Positions 9,982-24,300 of a DNA stretch of 64,000 nucleotides are shown here, piece by piece. How positions within the stretch are numbered: position 1 is the first letter of the stretch; each line of letters begins with the position of its first letter. The translations under genes were made by a program, and so were the position numbers. The notes under the pieces were generated by a model. The model did no database searches. It had not been told where the DNA came from and saw only the letters and a program-made list of their open reading frames with translations. The stretch comes from Acanthosepion esculentum (taxonomy: Eukaryota > Mollusca > Cephalopoda > Sepiida > Sepiidae), in contig OZ038485.1 of the NCBI GenBank assembly GCA_964036315.1, positions 73,094,824-73,158,823 of the forward strand, given 5' to 3'.

Positions 9982-12900
9982 GTTTTCTAGAGATTTCAAT
10001 AAGTAAATCAATTTTACACGCAACCGTGTTTAAGGTTGAAAAACAAGCCAAAACAGCTTGCTTTTACACCTAAAATTCAATATTTTTCAAAACTTTGTAA
10101 AACTTAAAATTTGCAATATAACTTTGTGAAAACTGTTGAAACTTGTTGAAATCAATAGTTTTCGATCGATAACATATCGATTTTCAATAATTTTATTGGT
10201 TTTCTAAAGATTTCAATAAGTAAATCAATTTTACACGCAACCGTGTTTAAGGTTGAAAAACAAGCCAAAACAGCTTGCTTTTACACCTAAAATTCAATAT
10301 TTTTCAAAACTTTGTAAAACTTAAAATTTGCAATATAACTTTGTGAAAACTGTTGAAACTTGTTGAAATCAATAGTTTTCGATCGATAACATATCGATTT
10401 TCAATAATTTTATTGGTTTTCTAAAGATTTCAATAAGTAAATCAATTTTACACGCAACCGTGTTTAACGTTGAAAAACAAGCCAAAACAGCTTTCTTTTA
10501 CACCTAAAATTCAATATTTTTCAAAACTTTGTAAAACTTAAAATTTGCAATATAACTTTGTGAAAACTGTTGAAACTTGTTGAAATCAATAGTTTTCGAT
10601 CGATAACATATCGATTTTCAATAATTTTATTGGTTTTCTAAAGATTTCAATAAGTAAATCAATTTTACACGCAACCGTGTTTAAGGTTGAAAAACAAGCC
10701 AAAACAGCTTGCTTTTACACCTAAAATTCAATATTTTTCAAAACTTTGTAAAACTTAAAATTTGCAATATAACTTTGTGAAAACTGTTGAAACTTGTTGA
10801 AATCAATAGTTTTGGATCGATAACATATCGATTTTCAATAATTTTATTGGTTTTCTAAAGATTTCAATAAGTAAATCAATTTTACACGCAACCGTGTTTA
10901 AGGTTGAAAAACAAGCCAAAACAGCTTGCTTTTACACATAAAATTCAATATTTTTCAAAACTTTGTAAAACTTAAAATTTGCAATATAACTTTGTGAAAA
11001 CTGTTGAAAATTGTTGAAATCAATAGTTTTCGATCGATAACATATCGATTTTCAATAATTTTATTGGTTTTCTAAAGATTTATATAAGTAAATCAATTTT
11101 AAAAACAACAGTGTTTAACGTTGAAAAACAAGCCAAAACAGCTTGCTTTTACACCTAAAATTCAATATTTTTCAAAACTTTGTAAAACTTAAAATTTGCA
11201 ATATAACTTTGTGAAAACTGTTGAAAATTGTTGAAATCAATAGTTTTCGATCGATAACATATCGATTTTCAATAATTTTATTGGTTTTCTAAAGATTTCA
11301 ATAAGTAAATCAATTTTACAAACAACAGTGTTTAACGTTGAAAACCAGCCAAAACAGCTTGCTTTTACACCTAAAATTCAATATTTTTCAAAACTTTGTA
11401 AAACTTAAAATTTGCAATATAACTTTATGAAAACTGTTGAAACTTGTTGAAATCAATAGTTTTCGATCGATAACATATAGATTTTCAATAATTTCATTGG
11501 TTTTTTAATGATTTCAATAAGTAAATCAATTTTACAAACAAAAGTGTTTAAGGTTGAAAAACCAGCCAAAACAGCTTGCTTTTACACCTAAAATTCAATA
11601 TTTTTCAAAACTTTGTAAAACTTAAAATTTGCAATATAACTTTGTGAAATCTGTTGAAACTTGTTGAACTCAATAGTTTTCGATCGATAACATATCGATT
11701 TTCAATAATTTTATTGGTTTTCTAAAGATTTCAATAAGTAAATCAATTTTACACGCAACCGTGTTTAACGTTGAAAAACAAGCCAAAACAGCTTGCTTTT
11801 ACACCTAAAATTCAATATTTTTCAAAACTTTGTAAAACTTAAAATTTGCAATATAACTTTGTGAAAACTGTTGAAACTTGTTGAAATCAATAGTTTTCGA
11901 TCGATAACATATCGATTTTCAATAATTTCATTGGTTTTCTAATGATTTCAATAAGTAAATCAATTTTACAAACAACAGTGTTTAAGGTTGAAAAACAAGC
12001 CAAAACAGCTTGCTTTTACACCTAAAATTCAATATTTTTCAAAACTTTGTAAAACTTAAAATTTGCAATATAACTTTGTGAAATCTGTTGAAACTTGTTG
12101 AAATCAATAGTTTTCGATCGATAACATATCGATTTTCAATAATTTTATTGGTTTTCTAAAGATTTCAATAAGTAAATCAATTTTACACGCAACCGTGTTT
12201 AACGTTGAAAAACAAGCCAAAACAGCTTGCTTTTACACCTAAAATTCAATATTTTTCAAAACTTTGTAAAACTTAAAATTTGCAATATAACTTTGTGAAA
12301 ACTGTTGAAACTTGTTGAAATCAATAGTTTTGGATCGATAACATATCGATTTTCAATAATTTTATTGGTTTTCTAAAGATTTCAATAAGTAAATCAATTT
12401 TACACGCAACCGTTTTTAACGTTGAAAAACAAGCCAAAACAGCTTGCTTTTACACCTAAAATTCAATATTTTTCAAAAATTTGTAAAACTTAAAATTTGC
12501 AATATAACTTTGTGAAATCTCTTGAAACTTGTTGAAATCAATAGTTTTCGATCGATAACATATCGATTTTCAATAATTTTATTGGTTTTCTAAAGATTTC
12601 AATAAGTAAATAAATTTTACACGCAACCGTGTTTAACGTTGAAAAACAAGCCAAAACAGCTTGCTTTTACACCTAAAATTCAATATTTTTCAAAACTTTG
12701 TAAAACTTAAAATTTGCAATATAACTTTGTGAAAACTGTTGAAACTTGTTGAAATCAATAGTTTTCGATCGATAACATATAGATTTTCAATAATTTCATT
12801 GGTTTTTTAATGATTTCAATAAGTAAATCAATTTTACAAACAAAAGTGTTTAAGGTTGAAAAACCAGCCAAAACAGCTTGCTTTTACACCTAAAATTCAA

Positions 12901-13669
12901 TATTTTTCAAAACTTTGTAAAACTTAAAATTTGCAATATGACTTTGTGAAATCTGTTGAAACTTGTTGAACTCAATAGTTTTCGATCGATAACATATCGA
13001 TTTTCAATAATTTTATTGGTTTTCTAAAGATTTCAATAAGTAAATCAATTTTACACGCAACCGTGTTTAAGGTTGAAAAACAAGCCAAAACAGCTTGCTT
13101 TTACACCTAAAATTCAATATTTTTCAAAACTTTGTAAAACTTAAAATTTGCAATATAACTTTGTGAAAACTGTTGAAACTTGTTGAAATCAATAGTTTTG
13201 GATCGATAACATATCGATTTTCAATAATTTTATTGGTTTTCTAAAGATTTCAATAAGTAAATCAATTTTACACGCAACCGTGTTTAACGTTGAAAAACAA
13301 GCCAAAACAGCTTGCTTTTACACCTAAAATTCAATATTTTTCAAAACTTTGTAAAACTTAAAATTTGCAATATAACTTTGTGAAAACTGTTGAAAATTGT
13401 TGAAATCAATAGTTTTCGATCGATAACATATCGATTTTCAATAATTTTATTGGTTTTCTAAAGATTTCAATAAGTAAATCAATTTTACACGCAACCGTGT
13501 TTAACGTTGAAAAACAAGCCAAAACAGCTTTCTTTTACACCTAAAATTCAATATTTTTCAAAACTTTGTAAAACTTAAAATTTGCAATATAACTTTGTGA
13601 AAACTGTTGAAACTTGTTGAAATCAATAGTTTTCGATCGATAACATATCGATTTTCAATAATTTTATTG
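9765..13669 (+). repeat. Block alpha, first copy (18 monomers, 3905 bp)
   Basis: Ordered markers: acataaaatt with gcaagataac (9765); ctagag (9982); gctttctttt (10416); ttttggatc (10633); acataaaatt (10850); agatttatat with ttaaaaacaac (11067); 216-bp copy with ttatgaaaac and atatagat (11284); ttttttaatg, acaaacaaaag, gaactc (11500); B type with gaaatc (11934); ccgttttt with aaaaatttg and gaaatctcttg (12368); aaataaatttt (12585); atatgac (12802); ending with gctttctttt at 13453. The same 18-monomer series recurs at 34500-38404 and 42311-46215, and in part at 14321-17791 and 31245-32980. A combination of this many rare variants cannot arise independently. Confidence 0.88.
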
Positions 13670-14320
13670 GTTTTCTAAAGATTTCAATAAGTAAATCAAT
13701 TTTACACGCAACCGTGTTTAAGGTTGAAAAACAAGCCAAAACAGCTTGCTTTTACACCTAAAATTCAATATTTTTCAAAACTTTGTAAAACTTAAAATTT
13801 GCAATATAACTTTGTGAAAACTGTTGAAACTTGTTGAAATCAATAGTTTTCGATCGATAACATATCGATTTTCAATAATTTTATTGGTTTTCTAAAGATT
13901 TCAGTAAGTAAATCAATTTTACACGCAACCGTGTTTAAGGTTGAAAAACCAGCCAAAACAGCTTGCTTTTACACCTAAAATTCAATATTTTTCAAAACTT
14001 TGTAAAACTTAAAATTTGCAATATAACTTTGTGAAATCTGTTGAAACTTGTTGAAATCAATAGTTTTCGATCGATAACATATCGATTTTCAATAATTTTA
14101 TTGGTTTTCTAAAGATTTCAATAAGTAAATCAATTTTACACGCAACCGTGTTTAAGGTTGAAAAACAAGCCAAAACAGCTTTCTTTTACACCTAAAATTC
14201 AATATTTTTCAAAACTTTGTAAAACTTAAAATTTGCAATATAACTTTGTGAAAACTGTTGAAACTTGTTGAAATCAATAGTTTTCGATCGATAACATATC
14301 GATTTTCAATAATTTTATTG
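10633..14320 (+). repeat. 17-monomer tandem unit, first copy (3688 bp)
   Basis: This unit covers 14 monomers of block alpha plus 13670, 13887 (ttcagtaag, aaccagcc, gaaatc) and 14104 (aaggtt with gctttctttt). The following unit starts again with the ttttggatc monomer at 14321, followed by acataaaatt (14538) and agatttatat (14755). Its register is offset 3688 bp, which is 17 x 217 minus the 1-bp deletion at 11284. Confidence 0.85.
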
Positions 14321-17300
14321 GTTTTCTAAAGATTTCAATAAGTAAATCAATTTTACACGCAACCGTGTTTAAGGTTGAAAAACAAGCCAAAACAGCTTGC
14401 TTTTACACCTAAAATTCAATATTTTTCAAAACTTTGTAAAACTTAAAATTTGCAATATAACTTTGTGAAAACTGTTGAAACTTGTTGAAATCAATAGTTT
14501 TGGATCGATAACATATCGATTTTCAATAATTTTATTGGTTTTCTAAAGATTTCAATAAGTAAATCAATTTTACACGCAACCGTGTTTAAGGTTGAAAAAC
14601 AAGCCAAAACAGCTTGCTTTTACACATAAAATTCAATATTTTTCAAAACTTTGTAAAACTTAAAATTTGCAATATAACTTTGTGAAAACTGTTGAAAATT
14701 GTTGAAATCAATAGTTTTCGATCGATAACATATCGATTTTCAATAATTTTATTGGTTTTCTAAAGATTTATATAAGTAAATCAATTTTAAAAACAACAGT
14801 GTTTAACGTTGAAAAACAAGCCAAAACAGCTTGCTTTTACACCTAAAATTCAATATTTTTCAAAACTTTGTAAAACTTAAAATTTGCAATATAACTTTGT
14901 GAAAACTGTTGAAAATTGTTGAAATCAATAGTTTTCGATCGATAACATATCGATTTTCAATAATTTTATTGGTTTTCTAAAGATTTCAATAAGTAAATCA
15001 ATTTTACAAACAACAGTGTTTAACGTTGAAAACCAGCCAAAACAGCTTGCTTTTACACCTAAAATTCAATATTTTTCAAAACTTTGTAAAACTTAAAATT
15101 TGCAATATAACTTTGTGAAATCTGTTGAAACTTGTTGAAATCAATAGTTTTCGATCGATAACATATCGATTTTTAATAATTTTATTGGTTTTCTAAAGAT
15201 TTCAATAAGTAAATCAATTTTACACGCAACCGTGTTTAACGTTGAAAAACAAGCCAAAACAGCTTGCTTTTACACCTAAAATTCAATATTTTTCAAAACT
15301 TTGTAAAACTTAAAATTTGCAATATAACTTTATGAAAACTGTTGAAACTTGTTGAAATCAATAGTTTTCGATCGATAACATATAGATTTTCAATAATTTC
15401 ATTGGTTTTTTAATGATTTCAATAAGTAAATCAATTTTACAAACAAAAGTGTTTAAGGTTGAAAAACCAGCCAAAACAGCTTGCTTTTACACCTAAAATT
15501 CAATATTTTTCAAAACTTTGTAAAACTTAAAATTTGCAATATAACTTTGTGAAATCTGTTGAAACTTGTTGAACTCAATAGTTTTCGATCGATAACATAT
15601 CGATTTTCAATAATTTTATTGGTTTTCTAAAGATTTCAATAAGTAAATCAATTTTACACGCAACCGTGTTTAACGTTGAAAAACAAGCCAAAACAGCTTG
15701 CTTTTACACCTAAAATTCAATATTTTTCAAAACTTTGTAAAACTTAAAATTTGCAATATAACTTTGTGAAAACTGTTGAAACTTGTTGAAATCAATAGTT
15801 TTCGATCGATAACATATCGATTTTCAATAATTTCATTGGTTTTCTAATGATTTCAATAAGTAAATCAATTTTACAAACAACAGTGTTTAAGGTTGAAAAA
15901 CAAGCCAAAACAGCTTGCTTTTACACCTAAAATTCAATATTTTTCAAAACTTTGTAAAACTTAAAATTTGCAATATAACTTTGTGAAATCTGTTGAAACT
16001 TGTTGAAATCAATAGTTTTCGATCGATAACATATCGATTTTCAATAATTTTATTGGTTTTCTAAAGATTTCAATAAGTAAATCAATTTTACACGCAACCG
16101 TGTTTAACGTTGAAAAACAAGCCAAAACAGCTTGCTTTTACACCTAAAATTCAATATTTTTCAAAACTTTGTAAAACTTAAAATTTGCAATATAACTTTG
16201 TGAAAACTGTTGAAACTTGTTGAAATCAATAGTTTTGGATCGATAACATATCGATTTTCAATAATTTTATTGGTTTTCTAAAGATTTCAATAAGTAAATC
16301 AATTTTACACGCAACCGTTTTTAACGTTGAAAAACAAGCCAAAACAGCTTGCTTTTACACCTAAAATTCAATATTTTTCAAAAATTTGTAAAACTTAAAA
16401 TTTGCAATATAACTTTGTGAAATCTCTTGAAACTTGTTGAAATCAATAGTTTTCGATCGATAACATATCGATTTTCAATAATTTTATTGGTTTTCTAAAG
16501 ATTTCAATAAGTAAATAAATTTTACACGCAACCGTGTTTAACGTTGAAAAACAAGCCAAAACAGCTTGCTTTTACACCTAAAATTCAATATTTTTCAAAA
16601 CTTTGTAAAACTTAAAATTTGCAATATAACTTTGTGAAAACTGTTGAAACTTGTTGAAATCAATAGTTTTCGATCGATAACATATAGATTTTCAATAATT
16701 TCATTGGTTTTTTAATGATTTCAATAAGTAAATCAATTTTACAAACAAAAGTGTTTAAGGTTGAAAAACCAGCCAAAACAGCTTGCTTTTACACCTAAAA
16801 TTCAATATTTTTCAAAACTTTGTAAAACTTAAAATTTGCAATATGACTTTGTGAAATCTGTTGAAACTTGTTGAACTCAATAGTTTTCGATCGATAACAT
16901 ATCGATTTTCAATAATTTTATTGGTTTTCTAAAGATTTCAATAAGTAAATCAATTTTACACGCAACCGTGTTTAAGGTTGAAAAACAAGCCAAAACAGCT
17001 TGCTTTTACACCTAAAATTCAATATTTTTCAAAACTTTGTAAAACTTAAAATTTGCAATATAACTTTGTGAAAACTGTTGAAACTTGTTGAAATCAATAG
17101 TTTTGGATCGATAACATATCGATTTTCAATAATTTTATTGGTTTTCTAAAGATTTCAATAAGTAAATCAATTTTACACGCAACCGTGTTTAACGTTGAAA
17201 AACAAGCCAAAACAGCTTGCTTTTACACCTAAAATTCAATATTTTTCAAAACTTTGTAAAACTTAAAATTTGCAATATAACTTTGTGAAAACTGTTGAAA

Positions 17301-18225
17301 ATTGTTGAAATCAATAGTTTTCGATCGATAACATATCGATTTTCAATAATTTTATTGGTTTTCTAAAGATTTCAATAAGTAAATCAATTTTACACGCAAC
17401 CGTGTTTAACGTTGAAAAACAAGCCAAAACAGCTTTCTTTTACACCTAAAATTCAATATTTTTCAAAACTTTGTAAAACTTAAAATTTGCAATATAACTT
17501 TGTGAAAACTGTTGAAACTTGTTGAAATCAATAGTTTTCGATCGATAACATATCGATTTTCAATAATTTTATTGGTTTTCTAAAGATTTCAATAAGTAAA
17601 TCAATTTTACACGCAACCGTGTTTAAGGTTGAAAAACAAGCCAAAACAGCTTGCTTTTACACCTAAAATTCAATATTTTTCAAAACTTTGTAAAACTTAA
17701 AATTTGCAATATAACTTTGTGAAAACTGTTGAAACTTGTTGAAATCAATAGTTTTCGATCGATAACATATCGATTTTCAATAATTTTATTGGTTTTCTAA
17801 AGATTTCAGTAAGTAAATCAATTTTACACGCAACCGTGTTTAAGGTTGAAAAACCAGCCAAAACAGCTTGCTTTTACACCTAAAATTCAATATTTTTCAA
17901 AACTTTGTAAAACTTAAAATTTGCAATATAACTTTGTGAAATCTGTTGAAACTTGTTGAAATCAATAGTTTTCGATCGATAACATATCGATTTTCAATAA
18001 TTTTATTGGTTTTCTAAAGATTTCAATAAGTAAATCAATTTTACACGCAACCGTGTTTAAGGTTGAAAAACAAGCCAAAACAGCTTGCTTTTACACCTAA
18101 AATTCAATATTTTTCAAAACTTTGTAAAACTTAAAATTTGCAATATAACTTTGTGAAAACTGTTGAAACTTGTTGAAATCAATAGTTTTCGATCGATAAC
18201 ATATCGATTTTCAATAATTTTATTG
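14321..18225 (+). repeat. 17-monomer tandem unit, second copy, grown to 18 monomers
   Basis: This matches the previous unit except near 14972-15404. There, the single 216-bp monomer of the first copy (11284) is represented by two: 14972 has its left half (gttgaaaacc) and 15188 has its right half (ttatgaaaac, atatagat, ttcattgg). From 15405 on, the order is restored at an offset of 3905 bp. The rare ttcagtaag (17792 monomer), ccgttttt (16273 monomer) and atatgac (16707 monomer) all recur. The last monomer, 18009, differs from 14104 by gcttgc instead of gctttc. Confidence 0.83.
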
Positions 18226-21200
18226 GTTTTCTAAAGATTTCAATAAGTAAATCAATTTTACACGCAACCGTGTTTAACGTTGAAAAACAAGCCAAAACAG
18301 CTTGCTTTTACACCTAAAATTCAATATTTTTCAAAACTTTGTAAAACTTAAAATTTGCAATATAACTTTGTGAAAACTGTTGAAACTTGTTGAAATCAAT
18401 AGTTTTCGATCGATAACATATCGATTTTCAATAATTTCATTGGTTTTCTAATGATTTCAATAAGTAACTCAATTTTACAAACAACAGTGTTTAAGGTTGA
18501 AAAACCAGCCAAAACAGCTTGCTTTTACACCTAAAATTCAATATTTTTCAAAACTTTGTAAAACTTAAAATTTGCAATATAACTTTGTGAAATCTGTTGA
18601 AACTTGTTGAAATCAATAGTTTTCGATCGATAACATATCGATTTTCAATAATTTTATTGGTTTTCTAAAGATTTCAATAAGTAAATCAATTTTACACGCA
18701 ACCGTGTTTAACGTTGAAAAACAAGCCAAAACAGCTTGCTTTTAAACCTAAAATTCAATATTTTTCAAAACTTTGTAAAACTTAAAATTTGCAATATAAC
18801 TTTGTGAAAACTGTTGAAAATTGTTGAAATCAATAGTTTTCGATCGATAACATATCGATTTTCAATAATTTTATTGGTTTTCTAAAGATTTCAATAAGTA
18901 AATCAATTTTACAAACAACAGTGTTTAACGTTGAAAAACAAGCCAAAACAGCTTGCTTTTACACCTAAAATTCAATATTTTTCGAAACTTTGTAAACCTT
19001 AAAATTTGCAATATAACTTTGTGAAAACTGTTGAAACTTGTTGAAATCAATAGTTTTCGATCGATAACATATCGATTTTCAATAATTTTATTGGTTTTCT
19101 AAAGATTTCAATAAGTAAATCAATTTTACACGCAACCGTGTTTAACGTTGAAAAACAAGCCAAAACAGCTTGCTTTTACACCTAAAATTCAATATTTTTC
19201 AAAACTTTGTAAAACTTAAAATTTGCAATATAACTTTGTGAAAACTGTTGAAACTTGTTGAAATCAATAGTTTTCGATCGATAACATATAGATTTTCAAT
19301 AATTTCATTGGTTTTCTAATGATTTCAATAAGTAAATCAATTTTACAAACAACAGTGTTTAAGGTTGAAAAACCAGCCAAAACAGCTTGCTTTTACACCT
19401 AAAATTCAATATTTTTCAAAACTTTGCAAAACTTAAAATTTGCAATATAACTTTGTGAAATCTGTTGAAACTTGTTGAAATCAATAGTTTTCGATCGATA
19501 ACATATCGATTTTCAATAATTTTATTGGTTTTCTAAAGATTTCAATAAGTAAATCAATTTTACACGCAACCGTGTTTAACGTTGAAAAACAAGCCAAAAC
19601 AGCTTGCTTTTACACCTAAAATTCAATATTTTTCAAAACTTTGTAAAACTTAAAATTTGCAATATAACTTTGTGAAAACTGTTGAAACTTGTTGAAATCA
19701 ATAGTTTTCGATCGATAACATATCGATTTTCAATAATTTTATTGGTTTTCTAAAGATTTCAATAAGTAAATCAATTTTACACGCAACCGTGTTTAAGGTT
19801 GAAAAACAAGCCAAAACAGCTTGCTTTTACACCTAAAATTCAATATTTTTCAAAACTTTGTAAAACTTAAAATTTGCAATATAACTTTGTGAAAACTGTT
19901 GAAAATTGTTGAAATCAATAGTTTTCGATCGATAACATATCGATTTTCAATAATTTTATTGGTTTTCTAAAGATTTCAATAAGTAAATCAATTTTACACG
20001 CAACCGTGTTTAACGTTGAAAAACAAGCCAAAACAGCTTTCTTTTACACCTAAAATTTAATATTTTTCAAAACTTTGTAAAACTTAAAATTTGCAATATA
20101 ACTTTGTGAAAACTGTTGAAACTTGTTGAAATCAATAGTTTTCGATCGATAACATATCGATTTTCAATAATTTTATTGGTTTTCTAAAGATTTCAATAAG
20201 TAAATCATTTTTACATGCAACCGTGTTTAAGGTTGAAAAACCAGCCAAAACAGCTTGCTTTTACACCTAAAATTCAATATTTTTCAAAACTTTGTAAAAC
20301 TTAAAATTTGCAATATAACTTTGTGAAAACTGTTGAAACTTGTTGAAATCAATAGTTTTCGATCGATAACATATCGATTTTCAATAATTTCATTTGTTTT
20401 CTAATGATTTCAATAAGTAACTCAATTTTAAAAACAACAGTGTTTAAGGTTGAAAAACCAGCCAAAACAGCTTGCTTTTACACCTAAAATTCAATATTTT
20501 TCAAAACTTTGTAAAACTTAAAATTTGCAATATAACTTTGTGAAATCTGTTGAAACTTGTTGAAATCAATAGTTTTCGATCGATAACATATCGATTTTCA
20601 ATAATTTCATTTGTTTTCTAATGATTTCAATAAGTAACTCAATTTTAAAAACAACAGTGTTTAAGGTTGAAAAACCAGCCAAAACAGCTTGCTTTTACAC
20701 CTAAAATTCAATATTTTTCAAAACTTTGTAAAACTTAAAATTTGCAATATAACTTTGTGAAATCTGTTGAAACTTGTTGAAATCAATAGTTTTCGATCGA
20801 TAACATATCGATTTTCAATAATTTTATTGGTTTTCTAAAGATTTCAATAAGTAAATCAATTTTACACGCAACCGTGTTTAACGTTGAAAAACAAGCCAAA
20901 ACAGCTTGCTTTTACACCTAAAATTCAATATTTTTCAAAACTTTGTAAAACTTAAAATTTGCAATATAACTTTGTGAAAACTGTTGAAACTTGTTGAAAT
21001 CAATAGTTTTCGATCGATAACATATCGATTTTTAATAATTTCATTGGTTTTCTAATGATTTCAATAAGTAACTCAATTTTACAAACAACAGTGTTTAAGG
21101 TTGAAAAACCAGCCAAAACAGCTTGCTTTTACACCTAAAATTCAATATTTTTCAAAACTTTGTAAAACTTAAAATTTGCAATATAACTTTGTGAAATCTG

Positions 21201-21479
21201 TTGAAACTTGTTGAAATCAATAGTTTTCGATCGATAACATATCGATTTTCAATAATTTTATTGGTTTTCTAAAGATTTCAATAAGTAAATCAATTTTACA
21301 CGCAACCGTGTTTAACGTTGAAAAACAAGCCAAAACAACTTGTTTTACACCTAAAATTCAATATTTTTCAAAACTTTGTAAAACTTAAAATTTGCAATAT
21401 AACTTTGTGAAAACTGTTGAAAATTGTTGAAATCAATAGTTTTCGATCGATAACATATCGATTTTCAATAATTTTATTG
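18226..21479 (+). repeat. B-rich region with 12-monomer spacing, first series
   Basis: Markers: gtaactc (18443); ttaaaccta (18660); cgaaactttgtaaacc (18877); atatagat (19094); tttgcaaaac with gaaatc (19311); ttttacatgcaacc (20179); ttaaaaacaacag with gtaactc and ttcatttg (20396 and again at 20613, two nearly identical adjacent copies); gatttttaataa (20830); gtaactc (21047). The final monomer (21264) is 216 bp, with caaaacaacttgtttt in place of caaaacagcttgctttt, an altered hairpin 2 right arm. Most markers from 18877 on return about 2603 bp later. Confidence 0.78.
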
Positions 21480-22998
21480 GTTTTCTAAAGATTTCAATAA
21501 GTAAATCAATTTTACAAACAACAGTGTTTAACGTTGAAAAACAAGCCAAAACAGCTTGCTTTTACACCTAAAATTCAATATTTTTCGAAACTTTGTAAAC
21601 CTTAAAATTTGCAATATAACTTTGTGAAAACTGTTGAAACTTGTTGAAATCAATAGTTTTCGATCGATAACATATCGATTTTCAATAATTTTATTGGTTT
21701 TCTAAAGATTTCAATAAGTAAATCAATTTTACACGCAACCGTGTTTAACGTTGAAAAACAAGCCAAAACAGCTTGCTTTTACACCTAAAATTCAATATTT
21801 TTCAAAACTTTGTAAAACTTAAAATTTGCAATATAACTTTGTGAAAACTGTTGAAACTTGTTGAAATCAATAGTTTTCGATCGATAACATATAGATTTTC
21901 AATAATTTCATTGGTTTTCTAATGATTTCAATAAGTAAATCAATTTTACAAACAACAGTGTTTAAGGTTGAAAAACCAGCCAAAACAGCTTGCTTTTACA
22001 CCTAAAATTCAATATTTTTCAAAACTTTGCAAAACTTAAAATTTGCAATATAACTTTGTGAAATCTGTTGAAACTTGTTGAAATCAATAGTTTTCGATCG
22101 ATAACATATCGATTTTCAATAATTTTATTGGTTTTCTAAAGATTTCAATAAGTAAATCAATTTTACACGCAACCGTGTTTAACGTTGAAAAACAAGCCAA
22201 AACAGCTTGCTTTTACACCTAAAATTCAATATTTTTCAAAACTTTGTAAAACTTAAAATTTGCAATATAACTTTGTGAAAACTGTTGAAACTTGTTGAAA
22301 TCAATAGTTTTCGATCGATAACATATCGATTTTCAATAATTTTATTGGTTTTCTAAAGATTTCAATAAGTAAATCAATTTTACACGCAACCGTGTTTAAG
22401 GTTGAAAAACAAGCCAAAACAGCTTGCTTTTACACCTAAAATTCAATATTTTTCAAAACTTTGTAAAACTTAAAATTTGCAATATAACTTTGTGAAAACT
22501 GTTGAAAATTGTTGAAATCAATAGTTTTCGATCGATAACATATCGATTTTCAATAATTTTATTGGTTTTCTAAAGATTTCAATAAGTAAATCAATTTTAC
22601 ATGCAACCGTGTTTAAGGTTGAAAAACCAGCCAAAACAGCTTGCTTTTACACCTAAAATTCAATATTTTTCAAAACTTTGTAAAACTTAAAATTTGCAAT
22701 ATAACTTTGTGAAAACTGTTGAAACTTGTTGAAATCAATAGTTTTCGATCGATAACATATCGATTTTCAATAATTTCATTTGTTTTCTAATGATTTCAAT
22801 AAGTAACTCAATTTTAAAAACAACAGTGTTTAAGGTTGAAAAACCAGCCAAAACAGCTTGCTTTTACACCTAAAATTCAATATTTTTCAAAACTTTGTAA
22901 AACTTAAAATTTGCAATATAACTTTGTGAAATCTGTTGAAACTTGTTGAAATCAATAGTTTTCGATCGATAACATATCGATTTTCAATAATTTTATTG
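21480..22998 (+). repeat. Second series of the 18877-20612 markers (7 monomers)
   Basis: Monomers 21480, 21697, 21914, 22131, 22348, 22565 and 22782 repeat those at 18877, 19094, 19311, 19528, 19745, 20179 and 20396. The gctttctttt monomer at 19962 has no counterpart, so one unit was gained or lost after duplication. The cgaaactttgtaaacc pair also occurs far away at 2171 and 5209, tying this region to the left end of the window. Confidence 0.8.
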
Positions 22999-24300
22999 GT
23001 TTTCTAAAGATTTCAATAAGTAAATCAATTTTACACGCAACCGTGTTTAACGTTGAAAAACAAGCCAAAACAGCTTGCTTTTACACCTAAAATTCAATAT
23101 TTTTCAAAACTTTGCAAAACTTAAAATTTGCAATATAACTTTGTGAAATCTGTTGAAACTTGTTGAAATCAATAGTTTTCGATCGATAACATATCGATTT
23201 TCAATAATTTTATTGGTTTTCTAAAGATTTCAATAAGTAAATCAATTTTACACGCAACCGTGTTTAACGTTGAAAAACAAGCCAAAACAGCTTGCTTTTA
23301 CACCTAAAATTCAATATTTTTCAAAACTTTGTAAAACTTAAAATTTGCAATATAACTTTGTGAAAACTGTTGAAACTTGTTGAAATCAATAGTTTTCGAT
23401 CGATAACATATCGATTTTCAATAATTTTATTGGTTTTCTAAAGATTTCAATAAGTAAATCAATTTTACACGCAACCGTGTTTAAGGTTGAAAAACAAGCC
23501 AAAACAGCTTGCTTTTACACCTAAAATTCAATATTTTTCAAAACTTTGTAAAACTTAAAATTTGCAATATAACTTTGTGAAAACTGTTGAAAATTGTTGA
23601 AATCAATAGTTTTCGATCGATAACATATCGATTTTCAATAATTTTATTGGTTTTCTAAAGATTTCAATAAGTAAATCAATTTTACATGCAACCGTGTTTA
23701 AGGTTGAAAAACCAGCCAAAACAGCTTGCTTTTACACCTAAAATTCAATATTTTTCAAAACTTTGTAAAACTTAAAATTTGCAATATAACTTTGTGAAAA
23801 CTGTTGAAACTTGTTGAAATCAATAGTTTTCGATCGATAACATATCGATTTTCAATAATTTCATTTGTTTTCTAATGATTTCAATAAGTAACTCAATTTT
23901 AAAAACAACAGTGTTTAAGGTTGAAAAACCAGCCAAAACAGCTTGCTTTTACACCTAAAATTCAATATTTTTCAAAACTTTGTAAAACTTAAAATTTGCA
24001 ATATAACTTTGTGAAATCTGTTGAAACTTGTTGAAATCAATAGTTTTCGATCGATAACATATCGATTTTCAATAATTTTATTGGTTTTCTAAAGATTTCA
24101 ATAAGTAAATCAATTTTACACGCAACCGTGTTTAACGTTGAAAAACAAGCCAAAACAGCTTGCTTTTACACCTAAAATTCAATATTTTTCAAAACTTTGT
24201 AAAACTTAAAATTTGCAATATAACTTTGTGAAAACTGTTGAAACTTGTTGAAATCAATAGTTTTGGATCGATAACATATCGATTTTCAATAATTTTATTG
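22131..24300 (+). repeat. 5-monomer tandem duplication (1085 bp offset)
   Basis: Monomers 22131, 22348, 22565 and 22782 are followed by a hybrid monomer (22999) and then repeated as 23216, 23433, 23650 and 23867, exactly 5 x 217 bp later. Shared markers are gaaaattg, ttttacatgcaacc, ttcatttg and gtaactc with ttaaaaacaac. The hybrid at 22999 carries the crossover junction. The series ends with a ttttggatc monomer at 24084. Confidence 0.85.
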
